The notes beneath the pieces are model-generated. The model was given only the letters and a program-made list of their open reading frames with translations. It did not search any database and was not told the DNA's origin. A stretch of DNA of 64,000 nt from RUG11237 sp964450185 (GTDB taxonomy: Bacteria > Bacillota > Clostridia > Lachnospirales > Lachnospiraceae): positions 10,278-74,277 of the forward strand of contig CAYVCL010000002.1 of the NCBI GenBank assembly GCA_964450185.1. The letters run 5' to 3'. A program made the translations under genes and the position numbers. Of the stretch, positions 34,684 through 46,600 are shown one piece after another (position 1 is the stretch's first letter; every line of letters starts with the position of its first letter).

Positions 34684-35340
34684 TTATCCTTCAAATAAAA
34701 TAACTTCTTTGTCTACCACACCAAAATACACGTCTTCCTGCCGTTCCATTTCTGCCCTTCCATTGGTCCCCTCGGTAATCTCAGCTTCCACAAAACCATA
34801 CTGGGAAACAGGAACCAACGCCGTCACTTTTACATTTTCTGCGTAATCGGATTCTAATATCTTAATGTCACGCTGTGCCAACAGATATTGCACTTTTCCG
34901 ATTCCATTGTAATCTGTGGTAATCCTTAATTTGGCAGCTAACTGCTTTTCCACAATAACGCTATTTGCAATTCCTTCTTGGGTTGCTTTTGTGTAGGCCC
35001 GCACAAGACCACCTGTTCCAAGGAGTGTTCCGCCAAAATATCTGGTAACAACCACAACAATATTTCGAATCCCCATGCCTCTTAACACTTCCAACATAGG
35101 TTTTCCTGCCGTTCCTCCCGGTTCTCCGTCATCACTGCAGCGCTCCAGCTCTCCTCTAGAGCCAATCACATAAGCGGAACAGTTGTGTCTGGCATCCCAA
35201 TACTTTTTTTTCATTTTTTCGATAAAAGCAATCGCTTCTTCTTCACTTTCCACTGCTTCTACCGTAGCGATAAAACGGGATTTCTTTTCTACAATTTCCC
35301 CCTCACCGCCTAAATATACACATTTATAACTCTCTACCAT
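34684..35340 (-). CDS. YigZ/IMPACT-family protein
   Basis: The protein is 218 aa from the ATG at 35340, preceded by AGGTGA; a GTG at 35349 is the upstream alternative. The UPF0029 N-terminal domain shows KKSRFIATV, DARHNCSAYVIG and DDGEPGGTAGKPML. A DUF1949 C-terminal domain covers about 140-210. These proteins are linked to translation or stress in eukaryotes; the bacterial role is not settled. Confidence 0.9.
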   Translation of the reverse strand: MVESYKCVYLGGEGEIVEKKSRFIATVEAVESEEEAIAFIEKMKKKYWDARHNCSAYVIGSRGELERCSDDGEPGGTAGKPMLEVLRGMGIRNIVVVVTRYFGGTLLGTGGLVRAYTKATQEGIANSVIVEKQLAAKLRITTDYNGIGKVQYLLAQRDIKILESDYAENVKVTALVPVSQYGFVEAEITEGTNGRAEMERQEDVYFGVVDKEVILFEG

Positions 35341-35384
35341 ATTTTTCACCTAACGTTTTTATTCACAACTTTATAGTATACCTC

Positions 35385-35418
35385 AAAAAACGACAGACAT
35401 CAACCGATATCTGCCGTC
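35385..35418 (-). terminator. Terminator of the class A penicillin-binding protein gene
   Basis: On the minus strand ACGGCAGA pairs with TCTGTCGT (one G-U) and is followed by six T (35390-35385). Confidence 0.7.
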
Positions 35419-35440
35419 TTCTTATCTGTTTTTATTAAGT

Positions 35441-38224
35441 TTATTGCCCGACTGGTAATCCTGTAGACTGGTCAATCACGCCACCGTCGGCACCCATATC
35501 ATCAGAAGGTAACACTGCTTCTGTTGTCTGCCCCGTCTGAGTTTGCTGGGTTTCTGTTCCCGTCTGAGTTCCCGGCACCTGCGTCTGGGTTCCCGGCACT
35601 TCCGTCTGATTCTGGTTTGTGGTTACGGTACCATTATTTACCGTACCAGTACCTCCGTGAAGTGGACAACCTGCCGCAATGGCATCCGCTGAAATTTCAT
35701 ACGGAGAATCTGCTGTAGCACTTGCATAGCGGCTTCCATCTGCTCTTGTCACATAACTGCTGTCTGGTCTTATAATAAATACTTGTGACGATTGCTGGAT
35801 AAATGGACAATTTTCACCTGCAAATGCCCCTGACATAGCACAAATATTTACTCGAACATGTGTATCGCAATATTCTGTAGGAACGGTTCCCTCTGCAAAA
35901 ATTTCTGTAATAACCTGACTTCCTCTTGGATCGCAGTCACATAAACCGGAACGCGCCAACTTACCAGACTTCTTACATACAGAAGCTGTCACGATTCCAT
36001 CCGGTTTTTCAAAATCTTTTTCTTCCAGATTTTCGTGAACTCTGGTCATTATGTTTTTCCAAATCTTCTTATGGAAATTCTTTTCATCTCCCTCTAAGGA
36101 AAGATTGTTATCATAACCAGCCCATACTGTTGCTGTATAATATGGTGTGTATCCTGCAAACCATACGTCTTTATTGCTGGATGTGGTACCTGTTTTACCT
36201 GCCACATGCTGACCGCTGACAGCACATGCTCCACCGGTTCCTTTGGTTACTACATCTTCCATGGCATCTGTTAAAAGATATGCTGTGGTGGGCTTAATAA
36301 CCTGTGTTGTCTGTGGTATATTTTCTAATAATACTTTGCCATCCTTGTCCAGAATCTTGGTGTAATAAATTGGTTTAATATATGTTCCACCGTTGGCAAT
36401 GGCTGCATAAGCTGCATTTAATTCAATATTTTTAATACCATCGGTAATACCGCCCAATGCCAATGCCTGAATTACATCCGATTCCACGCCACCACTTGCA
36501 TTTACTCTACGTTCTACCAAAGTAGTAAATCCAAAGTTTTTCAAATAATTAAATCCAAGCTGTGGTGTAATGTCTGTTATTGTCTTAACTGCTACAATAT
36601 TTAAAGACTGTTCAATACCATAACGAATGGTACATAATCCTTTGTATCCTGAACTATACCAGTTACTTACTTTACGTCCGTTGCTGTAATAGTATTCTGT
36701 ATCATCCTGTACCGTTGCCAGTGTCATGCCTGCACTGTCTAATGCCGGTGCATAAGCTGCCAACACCTTAAAAGTAGACCCCGGCTGACGCACTGTATTT
36801 GTCGCTCTGTTTAAAGTAAGACTTGCTTCCTTAGTTCCTCGTCCACCTACCAATGCTTTTACATATCCTGTGGACTGATCCATAATTGTGAAAGAACACT
36901 GTGGCTGCGGTGTAATTGTAACCTTTTCACCAATAACTTCATCACCGGCTCCCACATTTGCTGCCTTATATTTTTCCACATAAGATCTTGCTGTTTCTTC
37001 ATCACTAAATACTAAATCAAAGTCACTGCCTTCGATTTCTTTAAAATAGCTTTCTAACATTTCCTTACTATGGTTAACAATTTCACCATCGGCTGTTTTT
37101 ACTGACAATTCATAAGAAAGTGCCACCTTTGTTCCGGAAGGGTAATTGTCCATATTTGCAAATTCTTCATCGCAGATTTTCTGAATTTCTGCATCCTGAG
37201 CAGTATAAATTTTCAAACCGCCACTGTACAATGCATAATATGCCTGTGTAGATGTGTAACCTAACTGTTCCTGTAAATCTTTCATTACTTCTTCTGTAAG
37301 CTCATCCACGTAATAGCTGTAAATCTTTGTTTCTTCTGTATCAGAATTTACAATCTGTATTCTTCCATAGACATCATCATTCATTGCACTTTCATATTCC
37401 TGTTCCGTAATGTAGCCCTGTTCCTTCATATTATCCAATACTTTTTTTCTTCTCTCCGCATTGTACTCCGGATGAGAAATTGGATTATATTTGGATGGGT
37501 TCTGAGTAATGGCTGCTATAACTGCACATTCTGAAATATTAAGTTCTGAAACATCTTTATTAAAGTATCTCTTAGATGCAGCCTGAACTCCCAATGTATT
37601 TTGTCCCAGGTTAATGGTATTCAAGTAATTTTCCATTACTTCTTCTTTGCTCATAACCTTACTTAATTCTATCGCAAGGTACTGTTCCTGAATCTTTCTT
37701 TTTACCTTTTCAATGTTGGATTCCCCATTCACCCATTCCGTAAATACATTATTTTTAATCAACTGCTGAGTGATCGTACTTGCACCTTCTGAGAAGTGGA
37801 ATCCGTTTGTAACTCCCTTTACTCCGGCTCTGATAATTCCCTTCACGTCAATTCCATTATGTTCATAAAAACGCTCGTCCTCAATCGCCACAAAAGCATT
37901 CTGAAGATTTTTCGGCACTTTATCGATAGATACCGGAATACGATTAGAATTTTGTGCCACCAGTTTTACAATTTCATTTCCTTCCTGGTCGTACACAAAG
38001 GTCGAATATCCGGTTGGAACTACATTGATTTCTGAAATATCAGGTGCACTGTCGATTATTCCATTTACGACTCCAAAGCCGGCAAATATTGCAAACACAA
38101 TAACTGCTACAAAGCAGATTAATGTTGTCTTAAAAAAAGTCAAAAAGAATTTCTTTCCAACCCTTGCCTTCTTTGATGCAATTGCCTTTTGCTTTTTGGA
38201 AGTCTTATTTTTACCGTAATTCAT
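35441..38224 (-). CDS. Class A penicillin-binding protein (PBP1a-like)
   Basis: This 927-aa bifunctional enzyme polymerises and cross-links peptidoglycan outside the membrane. A basic N-terminus precedes one membrane helix (about 27-52). The GT51 transglycosylase domain follows (EDERFYEHNGIDVKG near 112; GASTITQQLIKN near 145), then a transpeptidase domain with PGSTFK (SxxK) near 480 and KTGTTSSNKD (KTG) near 675. The tail from about 860 is Thr/Gln/Gly low-complexity with repeated PGTQT units, common in secreted Clostridia proteins. AAGGAGG stands before the ATG. Monocistronic. Confidence 0.95.
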   Translation of the reverse strand: MNYGKNKTSKKQKAIASKKARVGKKFFLTFFKTTLICFVAVIVFAIFAGFGVVNGIIDSAPDISEINVVPTGYSTFVYDQEGNEIVKLVAQNSNRIPVSIDKVPKNLQNAFVAIEDERFYEHNGIDVKGIIRAGVKGVTNGFHFSEGASTITQQLIKNNVFTEWVNGESNIEKVKRKIQEQYLAIELSKVMSKEEVMENYLNTINLGQNTLGVQAASKRYFNKDVSELNISECAVIAAITQNPSKYNPISHPEYNAERRKKVLDNMKEQGYITEQEYESAMNDDVYGRIQIVNSDTEETKIYSYYVDELTEEVMKDLQEQLGYTSTQAYYALYSGGLKIYTAQDAEIQKICDEEFANMDNYPSGTKVALSYELSVKTADGEIVNHSKEMLESYFKEIEGSDFDLVFSDEETARSYVEKYKAANVGAGDEVIGEKVTITPQPQCSFTIMDQSTGYVKALVGGRGTKEASLTLNRATNTVRQPGSTFKVLAAYAPALDSAGMTLATVQDDTEYYYSNGRKVSNWYSSGYKGLCTIRYGIEQSLNIVAVKTITDITPQLGFNYLKNFGFTTLVERRVNASGGVESDVIQALALGGITDGIKNIELNAAYAAIANGGTYIKPIYYTKILDKDGKVLLENIPQTTQVIKPTTAYLLTDAMEDVVTKGTGGACAVSGQHVAGKTGTTSSNKDVWFAGYTPYYTATVWAGYDNNLSLEGDEKNFHKKIWKNIMTRVHENLEEKDFEKPDGIVTASVCKKSGKLARSGLCDCDPRGSQVITEIFAEGTVPTEYCDTHVRVNICAMSGAFAGENCPFIQQSSQVFIIRPDSSYVTRADGSRYASATADSPYEISADAIAAGCPLHGGTGTVNNGTVTTNQNQTEVPGTQTQVPGTQTGTETQQTQTGQTTEAVLPSDDMGADGGVIDQSTGLPVGQ

Positions 38225-38399
38225 TGACTTGCCTCCTTATTTTGGTTACACCAAGAAACATTATAACAAAGATATTATCTTTTATAAAGCAAAATTCACA
38301 ATTTTTTAAAGAACTTTAAGAATTTAGATTTATCTTGTCGCTTTTTTCCTTTAAATTTCAGGTGGTTATTAATATTTTTTTTCATTAGTTTATGTTTTG

Positions 38400-38428
38400 T
38401 TGCTTTCTTTATTCTACTTTGCTAAAAT
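38400..38428 (+). promoter_or_regulatory. Promoter of the phosphopantetheinyl transferase gene
   Basis: TTGCTT (38400-38405), 17 nt, TAAAAT (38423-38428), 36 bp before the chosen start. Confidence 0.55.
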
Positions 38429-38463
38429 ATTTTCAAATGTTTTTAGTAAAGGAAGGAACTTTT

Positions 38464-39120
38464 ATGCATATCAAAATTATTACGATTCCATCGACACTCA
38501 ACTATTCCCATCTGCTTTCCTATCTCCCACTTATATCTAAGGCTCGCCAAGAAAAAATTTCAAATTACCAACATGAACCCTCCAAAATTACGTCCCTATT
38601 GAGTGAACTTCTTATTCGATATACTATATGTCATCAACTACACCTAAAAAATACTGATATTACCTTTTTTACAAACTCCTATAGAAAACTTTTTTTACAG
38701 AATGTATCAAACTTTCAATTTTCATTATCTCATTCTCAAAATGGAATTGCCTTTGCTTTCCATCATCTTTCTATGCCTATAGGTATTGATATAGAAGAAA
38801 TTTCGGCACCTCATTTTGATATTGCCAAACGTTTCTTTACCCAATCTGAAAATGATTATATCCATTCTCATCAAAACCCTACCGAAGCCTTTTATGAAAT
38901 ATGGACCCAAAAAGAAGCTTATGTGAAAATGAAAGGAACCGGTTTCATTAACATTTCTCCATCTGATTTTGATGTCACCACACCTAAAAAAAAGCCCCTA
39001 CTTTTCACACAAAAAGTAGGAACTTTTATGGTATCTTTGTGTCGTGAAGAAGCCATTACAGCCAAACCTGACATCGAAATGCTTTCCCTCCATCAGATAC
39101 TTACATTTTTTACTGTTTAA
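38464..39120 (+). CDS. Sfp-type 4'-phosphopantetheinyl transferase
   Basis: The protein is 218 aa from the ATG at 38464 (GGAAGG 7 nt upstream). It shows FSLSHSQN, PIGIDIEEI (magnesium binding) and FYEIWTQKEAYVKMKGTG (W-x-K-E-A-x-x-K). It converts apo carrier domains to holo form. Being beside the NRPS genes and the only such gene here, it is expected to activate their three PCP domains and the free ACP. It runs convergently to the NRPS operon; its 3' end overlaps the thioesterase gene by 11 bp. Confidence 0.93.
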   Translation: MHIKIITIPSTLNYSHLLSYLPLISKARQEKISNYQHEPSKITSLLSELLIRYTICHQLHLKNTDITFFTNSYRKLFLQNVSNFQFSLSHSQNGIAFAFHHLSMPIGIDIEEISAPHFDIAKRFFTQSENDYIHSHQNPTEAFYEIWTQKEAYVKMKGTGFINISPSDFDVTTPKKKPLLFTQKVGTFMVSLCREEAITAKPDIEMLSLHQILTFFTV

Positions 39121-39832
39121 CTTCATTTCTTTCTATTGTGGTTTGAATGATATTTAACATTTTTTCCTGATTTTCAAATTCCTCAAATAAAAAGAAGTGT
39201 CCACCGTTTAATTCATGAAAAATCATTTTTTCTCCATACAGTTTTTTCCAATCCTCCATCTCTTTTTGAGGATACACCTCATTGCTACCACGAACAACAA
39301 CTGCAGCACCTGAAATTGTCGGAATCTCTGTATCTGCCTTATAATGCTCAATCGCACTATAATCATTTACTACAATCTGTTTCATTAATTTCATCATTTC
39401 TTCACATTCAAGAATTTCCTCCGGCGTCCCACCCATCTGAGTCAACAATTCTTTCACCTGCTCTACTGTCATGTTTTCACATTCCGTAAATTCCGGTTCT
39501 GTCCCAGGTGGTTCACTTGCAAGAAAAAAAACTGCTTCCGGCAAACGTTTTTTTTCCTTTTCTATCACTTTTAATAATTCATAGCAAACCAAACTTCCCA
39601 TACTATATCCTAATAAGCAATAGGCTTCCTCCAATTGTTCCTTCATGCTTCTATAAGCCTCCAATGCCATTTCTTCTATGCGATTTAATAATGGTTCCAT
39701 AAAACGAGCTCCATGTCCCGGATATTCGTATGGTATAATCTCAAACTCAGTTTCTACATTTTTACTCCATTCATAGAAAACATTTGCATTTCCCACAGCA
39801 TACGGAAATGCAAAAATCTTTATTCTACTCAT
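39110..39832 (-). CDS. Type II thioesterase of the NRPS cluster
   Basis: This 240-aa alpha/beta hydrolase resembles GrsT/SrfAD: an N-terminal FAFPYAVGNANVFYEW strand-loop, GYSMGSL with nucleophile S77, and LNGGHFFLFEE with the late His. It removes wrong or stalled acyl groups from carrier domains. It overlaps the transporter gene by 4 bp (ATGA), so it is the last gene of the NRPS operon. It is not the release enzyme, since the final module ends in a reductase. Confidence 0.92.
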   Translation of the reverse strand: MSRIKIFAFPYAVGNANVFYEWSKNVETEFEIIPYEYPGHGARFMEPLLNRIEEMALEAYRSMKEQLEEAYCLLGYSMGSLVCYELLKVIEKEKKRLPEAVFFLASEPPGTEPEFTECENMTVEQVKELLTQMGGTPEEILECEEMMKLMKQIVVNDYSAIEHYKADTEIPTISGAAVVVRGSNEVYPQKEMEDWKKLYGEKMIFHELNGGHFFLFEEFENQEKMLNIIQTTIERNEVKQ

Positions 39833-40611
39833 AAAATGGAAATGGCATAGATGATTGCCATTATTGTACCTGCTGCGACCATAACAATTCCTGTAATGCG
39901 GTTCACCTTTACGGAATCTGTTCTATTAGCGTATCTCGAAGACCAAACTGCACCAATAGCTGTAAAAATAATACACAAAATCAACACCGGCCAACTGGCT
40001 ACTTTACTTACGGTAAAGTGTGTAATTGCTCCTAATAATGCTGTAAATGTCATAATAAACACACTGGTTCCGACTGCCTTTTTCAGACTGTATCCCATAA
40101 AGATAGTTAATGCAATTAGCATATTCATACCTCCACCAGAACCTGTAATTCCACAAATCAACCCAATCCAGATTCCCGAACCTACCGCCATAATAATGTT
40201 CCACACTTTCGAACGATTTTTATTTCGTTCACTTTCCTCTGAGGATGGTTTAATAATAAATTTTAAACCCATTAGAATTAATAAATAAATGGACACATTT
40301 CCCATCACGGTTTGTGGAAAAAAAGAAGCGATATAACTACCAATTAAAGTTGCTGCCAAAACTGCTATCATCATATAAATACTATTTTTAATATCAATGT
40401 TCTTCTGCTTATGATAAATAATTGCTGAAAATGCGGAGGCAAGCACATCAGAAGCAAGGGCAATTCCTACCGCATCATATGGTGAAATTCCTAAAAAAGT
40501 AATTAGGAACGGACTAATAATAACTGCCGCTGACAGTCCAGCAAATCCTGTTACAACACCGGCTCCAAGACCTGCTACTGCACACACTATAAGTATTGTT
40601 AACATTTTCAT
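39829..40611 (-). CDS. TauE/SafE-family (TSUP) transporter in the NRPS operon
   Basis: This 260-aa protein has about eight membrane helices in two halves. Each half carries a family-type loop: VVTGFAGLSAAVIISPFL near 18 and CGITGSGGGMNMLIAL near 157. TSUP proteins move sulfite, sulfonates or other small anions. It starts 6 bp after the NRPS-B stop (AGGAG overlapping that stop) and overlaps the thioesterase. In this setting it might handle sulfur compounds or export the product; an ABC exporter is also in the operon. Confidence 0.85.
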   Translation of the reverse strand: MKMLTILIVCAVAGLGAGVVTGFAGLSAAVIISPFLITFLGISPYDAVGIALASDVLASAFSAIIYHKQKNIDIKNSIYMMIAVLAATLIGSYIASFFPQTVMGNVSIYLLILMGLKFIIKPSSEESERNKNRSKVWNIIMAVGSGIWIGLICGITGSGGGMNMLIALTIFMGYSLKKAVGTSVFIMTFTALLGAITHFTVSKVASWPVLILCIIFTAIGAVWSSRYANRTDSVKVNRITGIVMVAAGTIMAIIYAISIL

Positions 40612-40617
40612 TTACTC

Positions 40618-43600
40618 CTATTCTTTATAACCTAATACTACTAATACATCTTCTATCTGTTTCTTCGTAACCTTTGGCCATTCAAAACCCAATCGCGTTA
40701 ATATTGCACAAGTTTTATCATTCTTATATTGATATGCAAGTGTCTGCTTAATTTCTCCATCTGCCATTGTTAAAGTTAAAAGATGTGACATATCGTTGCT
40801 TAATTCTTTCAAATGTCCGAATACATATTCAAAAAATGCTTTTATTTCCATGATATTTACATTCATTTCGTTTTCTCTGCAATACTGTGCGAAACGTCCT
40901 AAACTCATACGGTCTGAATTAAAAATATGATAAATATGACCTTTTTCTTTTACTTTCATAAGTGCAAATACTGCCTTCGCCGCATAATCAACATAGGTCA
41001 TATCGAACATTTCTCCCCTCATGTCGGGTACGTGTCCGATACGCAATATAGTTTCTAACATTTGGAATAAGGCATTTTCTTCCGCATTCATCTGAAAAAT
41101 TCCTCTTTCGTAGCTTTGTACCAAAAATCCCAAACGGAAAATTTTTACCCTCTTTCCACTTTGTTGCATTTTTTCCACAATTTCTTCTGCATTAATTTTG
41201 GATTGAATATAAAAATTATCTGATTTTTCTCCAACACTGGTGTAATCTTCCGTGTATGCAACATCCGACTCGTTTCTTCCTAAAGTATATCCTGCCGACA
41301 AGGTAGAAATAAATATAAATTGTTTTTCTCGCCCTTGTTCCATAAGCTCTGCAACATGCTTTGTTCCCTGAATATTTATTTTTTCAAATACGGACCATAA
41401 ACCATAATGTTTCACAAGCGTTGCTGCATGAATGATACAATCTACCTTCTCACCGAGCCATTGATACGTTTCTTCTTTCATACCCATCCGTTCATCCGAA
41501 ACATCTCCCTCAAGCACTGTAATACGATGCTTAAATTCTTGATACAAATTTCTTTCCGGAACATAAAATTTCAAAGCATTTTCAAAGCGTTCTTCTACTG
41601 TTTCTTCTGTTTTAGTTGCACGTATCAAAGTTGTTACTTTTGCATTGGTTTGCAATAAAATTTCCACAATTAAATGTGCTGCAAAAAATCCGGCTCCTCC
41701 GGTAATAAAATAATGTTCAAAGTCATCTGTCTGTTGGAATGAAGGAGCTTGATATTTCATCTTATATTTCTCATATGCTTCTGTAAAATATGCCGTAGCC
41801 TGATAAGATTCCATCATTTCTACCCATTCTTCTAATCTTTGGGCATTTTTCAAATCCATATTTTCACTAAAAACTGCCACTTTTGCTATTTGTTCAATTG
41901 TATTATATCGGAAAATATCCGGTAATTGAATTTTTAATCCTTGCTTTTCTGCCATAGAAATGAATTTCATTCCTTTGATGGAGTTTCCGCCAAGTTCAAA
42001 GAAATTTTGTCTGACACCTATATTTTCTCTTTCCAAAACCTGTTGCCAAATCTGTAAAATCAGATTTTCTTTTTCATTCTCCGGCTGCATATATCTGGTA
42101 TCCTCTTCCACTTTTACCATTGGAAGTGCCTTTCTATCTACCTTTCCATTGACACTTAATGGAAACTGTTCCAATTTTACAAACGCCGATGGTATCATAT
42201 ATACTGGAAGCGTCTTTTCTAGTCGCCCCTTTAATTTTTGTAAATCAACACTATCTTTTGCTCTTTCTGTATAGAATAACACTAAACAAGTATCCGCCTT
42301 CTCCTGTTTTTGCACAACAACAACCGCATCCTTAACTGTTTCTTCTTCGGTTGCTTTTGCTTCGATTTCTCCTATTTCAATACGAAATCCCCTGATTTTT
42401 ACCTGACCGTCTATTCTGCCTGTAAATTCAATGTATTCTCCATGAAATATTCCTGTATCACCGGTTCGATATATACGACCATAATCCGGATGCTCTACAA
42501 ATACTTCTTGTGTTTTTTCCATATCGTTGATATATTCTTTTGCAATGCCAATACCCCCAATGCAAATTTCTCCACGTACACCGTTTGGACATAATTGCAT
42601 TTGTTCGTCCATAACATATATTTGTTGATTCTTCAATGGCATACCATAAGGAATGCTTTTCCACTTTGCTTGTAAAGATTTAGGAATCGGATAATAAATA
42701 GACCAAATGGATGCCTCCGTAGCACCGCCCAAACTGGTTACATTAGCTTTTGAAAAATGTTTTCTTATCTGTTCCGGAAGTTTTAATGGAATCCAATCTC
42801 CACTAAGTAATATATTTTTTAAGGTATCATTTTTACAATCTTCCTGTATAGTCAAAAACATCTCTATTACAGCCGGAACCGAATTCCAAAATGTTACTTG
42901 TTCTTCTTTCAACAAGTGTGCAACTTCTTTTACATTTCTCTGTTCCTTTACCAATGCCAATTTTGCCCCTGTAGAAAATGCTCCAAAAATATCATACACA
43001 GATAAATCAAATCCAAATGATGACAACCCAATCAGACAATCGCTTTCTGTTACTTCAAATTTCTCATTAATATCTGCAACCGTATTGGCAGCTCCATTCT
43101 GAGTAATGACTACTCCTTTGGGCTGTCCTGTACTTCCCGAAGTAAAAATAACATACGCAACATCTTCCGGTCTTACATTTTCAGCCTGATAACTTCTGCA
43201 ATTCTTTATTTCTACATCATTTAAAAAATCTTCTTTTATGACTAACCTACATTCACTATGCCGGATTATGTATTCCCTTCTTTCTTCCGGATACTCCATA
43301 TTAATTGGCACATATGCACAGCCATATTTCAATACCCCTACAATATAAATAAGTGTAGATATCTGTCGATGACCTTCTATTGCAATATATGATTTTTTTG
43401 GTATTTTCTTTTCTTGTAATCTATATGCTACTTCATCTGATAAGCGTTCCAATTCATAATAAGTCAGCCTTTTATTATCTGCAACAACAGCTATATTTTC
43501 AGAATATTTTGAAAATGCCTGTTTCATCATATCGTTTAATGTCAGTTGCTTCTTCTGGTATAACGCCTGTGCTTCTTCATAGGTATCATTATATTTCTGA

Positions 43601-46600
43601 TATTGTTCTTTTACATATTCAGGTAATTGTATTTTTCCCTCTTCTTCTGTTCCAATACTATTTAACAATTCTATATATTGTTGAAACATTCCATCAATTT
43701 GTTCTTCTTCCCAAATTTCCATCGGATAATCCCACACAATAGATAGCATTCCGTTTTTTTCTGTTACCTGATTATCCAGATATACCTGTGGCGTTCGGGA
43801 GATAGAATAAGTTTCTTCCAATAATGAATATTTCACTTTTTCATCTTCTGAATATAATGCACAGGTAAAAATATATGGCATTGCCGCTTTCGTTCCTAAT
43901 GCATATTTATTTGAAATATCCCTTATAAATTCCACACCGCTGTAATTGCTATGCTCCAAAGTTTCCACCAATGTCTGATTCGTTTTCTCTACTTTGTCCC
44001 AGAAATGTTTTTTCTCTCTAAAATCCATTTCTACTAACATAATTCTGGTAAAATCTCCAACCAACTCCGCAACCTGCGGGTTAAATGCATAACGATCAAA
44101 CACGGTTAAATCTAATGCAAAGTGATTTTGTCCACTCCAATGCTCCAATATCACTCCATACGCTGTACACAAGATTGCTGCTGGTGTTACCTGATACTTA
44201 ACTCCTAATCTTTTAATGGTTTCCCACTGTTTCTTTTCAAGGAGTATACTTTTTCTTTGAAATGTTGGTATTTTTCCTTTCACACTTTCTGTATCTACTA
44301 CTAAAGCAGGGGCTAATGGAAATTCATCGATTTTTTGCTTCCAATACTGTTTATCTTCTTCATAAATCTCTGATTCTTTCAATTTCTCCATTGCCACGCA
44401 GTAATCTCTAAAAGTAAATTCTGATTCCTTTACCTCCAACTGTGTATCTTGATAATAAGCCATCAATTCCCGTTCCACCATCAGCAAGCTGGCAGCATCT
44501 ACAACTAATATGTCAATTCCAAAACAAATTTTAACTCTTGTTTCACTTAAGCGATACGCTTCCATTCGAAACAATGGCCATTGTTCTAAGTCAAAAACCT
44601 CCTCTGACATTTCTTTACGAATACTCTTTAATATATTTTCCTGCTCCTTTTTTGATAACGTTGAAATGTCATGATATGGAATTTCATACTTCTCTACTGT
44701 TTTCAGAATTTTCTGAGAATTCCGACTTGATAATACCGTTCGTAACATTGCATGTTTTGCAATTACCTTATTGAGAGCCTCTTCCATTCTTTCAATTTCG
44801 ACATTACCATCCAACTCCGTATAATAATGTGTAGAAAATCCTCCTAATTCAAACTCTACACTTCTTCCCATAATGTATGCCTGCTGTATTTCATTACACT
44901 GGAATTCTTCATACTTTTCCTTCGTGTTAGGTTTTACATATTTCAAATGTTCCGGCAACAGTCTTTTTTTACGAATTCCGGTTCCATCATCAGCGTCAAT
45001 CATGGCACTTAATGCTTTGATTGTCTGATTTTGATACAGCTCTGAAAGACTAAAAAACAATCCCTTTCGCTCGCCTTGTGCCACCAATTTCATGCCTTTT
45101 ATAGAATCTCCACCTAATACGAAGAAGCTTTCATTAACTCCTATTTCTTGCCTACCAAGCACCTCACTCCATAAGAGTAACATTCTTTCCTCTGTATATG
45201 TGGTTGCGCATTCTTTTCCTATATTATTCTGGGCCGCCATTATCTTCAACGAATTTTTATCTACCTTTCCGCTTTCTTTCATCGGAAATTCATCTAATCG
45301 AATCAATACTGTTGGTATCATATATTCCGGCAATAAACATTGTAATTTTTCTAGTATCTTTTGTTGTGACTGTTGCTTTGAGGAAATATAGAATGCCCCC
45401 ATACTCTTATCACCACTTGCTTCTGTCTGATATACGACTACTTCCGCAGCATCTATCTCCTCCATTCCATTCATCGCATTCTGAATTTCTTCCAACTCTA
45501 TACGAAAGCCCCTTATTTTACATTGATTATCTTTTCTCCCAATAAAATACAGACTGCCATCTTCATCCTCCCAAACATAATCTCCTGTAGAATACAAACG
45601 TTCCTCTGAGATTTCCGGAATCCTTACAAACTTTTCATTGGTTAATTCTTCATTTCCAACATACTCTAATGCAACTCCCGCACCGCCAACATAAAGCTCT
45701 CCAGGCAGGTTTTTGCATTGAAGATTTCCAAAGCAATCCACAACATATCCCGAACTATTATCTAACCTTTTGCCAATAGGTAATGGATTGGTATCGTTTT
45801 CCTTTACTAAATGCCATGTAGAACACACTGTATTTTCTGTTGGTCCATATGCATTGATTATCATTGCTTCTTTATTTATCTGTGCAGCCCTTTTACCTGT
45901 TTCGAAAGAAAGAACATCTCCACCGGTAAATATGTATTTCATACCATCGAATATTTTTGCATTTTCTTGTACCATCTTAGTAAACAACGGTGTCGAAAAA
46001 AAGCCGGCTGTTATCTTTTCTTTTTTTATTATTTCTCTTAAACGTTTCAAATCCAACAGTTCTTCTTTTTCAACAATTCTTAAACTCCCTCCATGCAATA
46101 ATGCTTCATACATTTCTAACGTTGAGGCATCGAATGCCGGTGTACTTGCCTTTATAAATTTATCTTCTGATGTAAGCTGCACCAATTCTTGCCCAAACAC
46201 CAACCGAATAATTCCTTTTTGAGAAATCAATACGGCTTTGGGTGTTCCGGTTGAACCAGAGGTACACATAATATACGCTGGTGCCTCTGCTGTGATTTCT
46301 ACTTGTTTTGGCTTATTTTCACTAACCTGTAATTTTACTTCAAGAATTTGATAGTCTTCCAAATAATCCACACTACTCTTAGATACTGCCATAATACAGC
46401 CACTATTTGGTATTACATTTAACATTTTTCTCACTCGTTCTTGTGGTGCTTTTGAATCTATCGGGAGATATACTCCTCCTACCTTTAAGACTGCTAAAAT
46501 AGCCACTACCATTTCTATCGAATTTTCGCCATGTAAAATTACTACATCACCCTTTTTTATACCACACTGCTGTAATGCATAAGCGTTAGTTTCTATATAT

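Noticed and set aside
45198..46222. Several plus-strand frames within the NRPS-B region
   Set aside because: All are antisense to recognisable adenylation and carrier domains.
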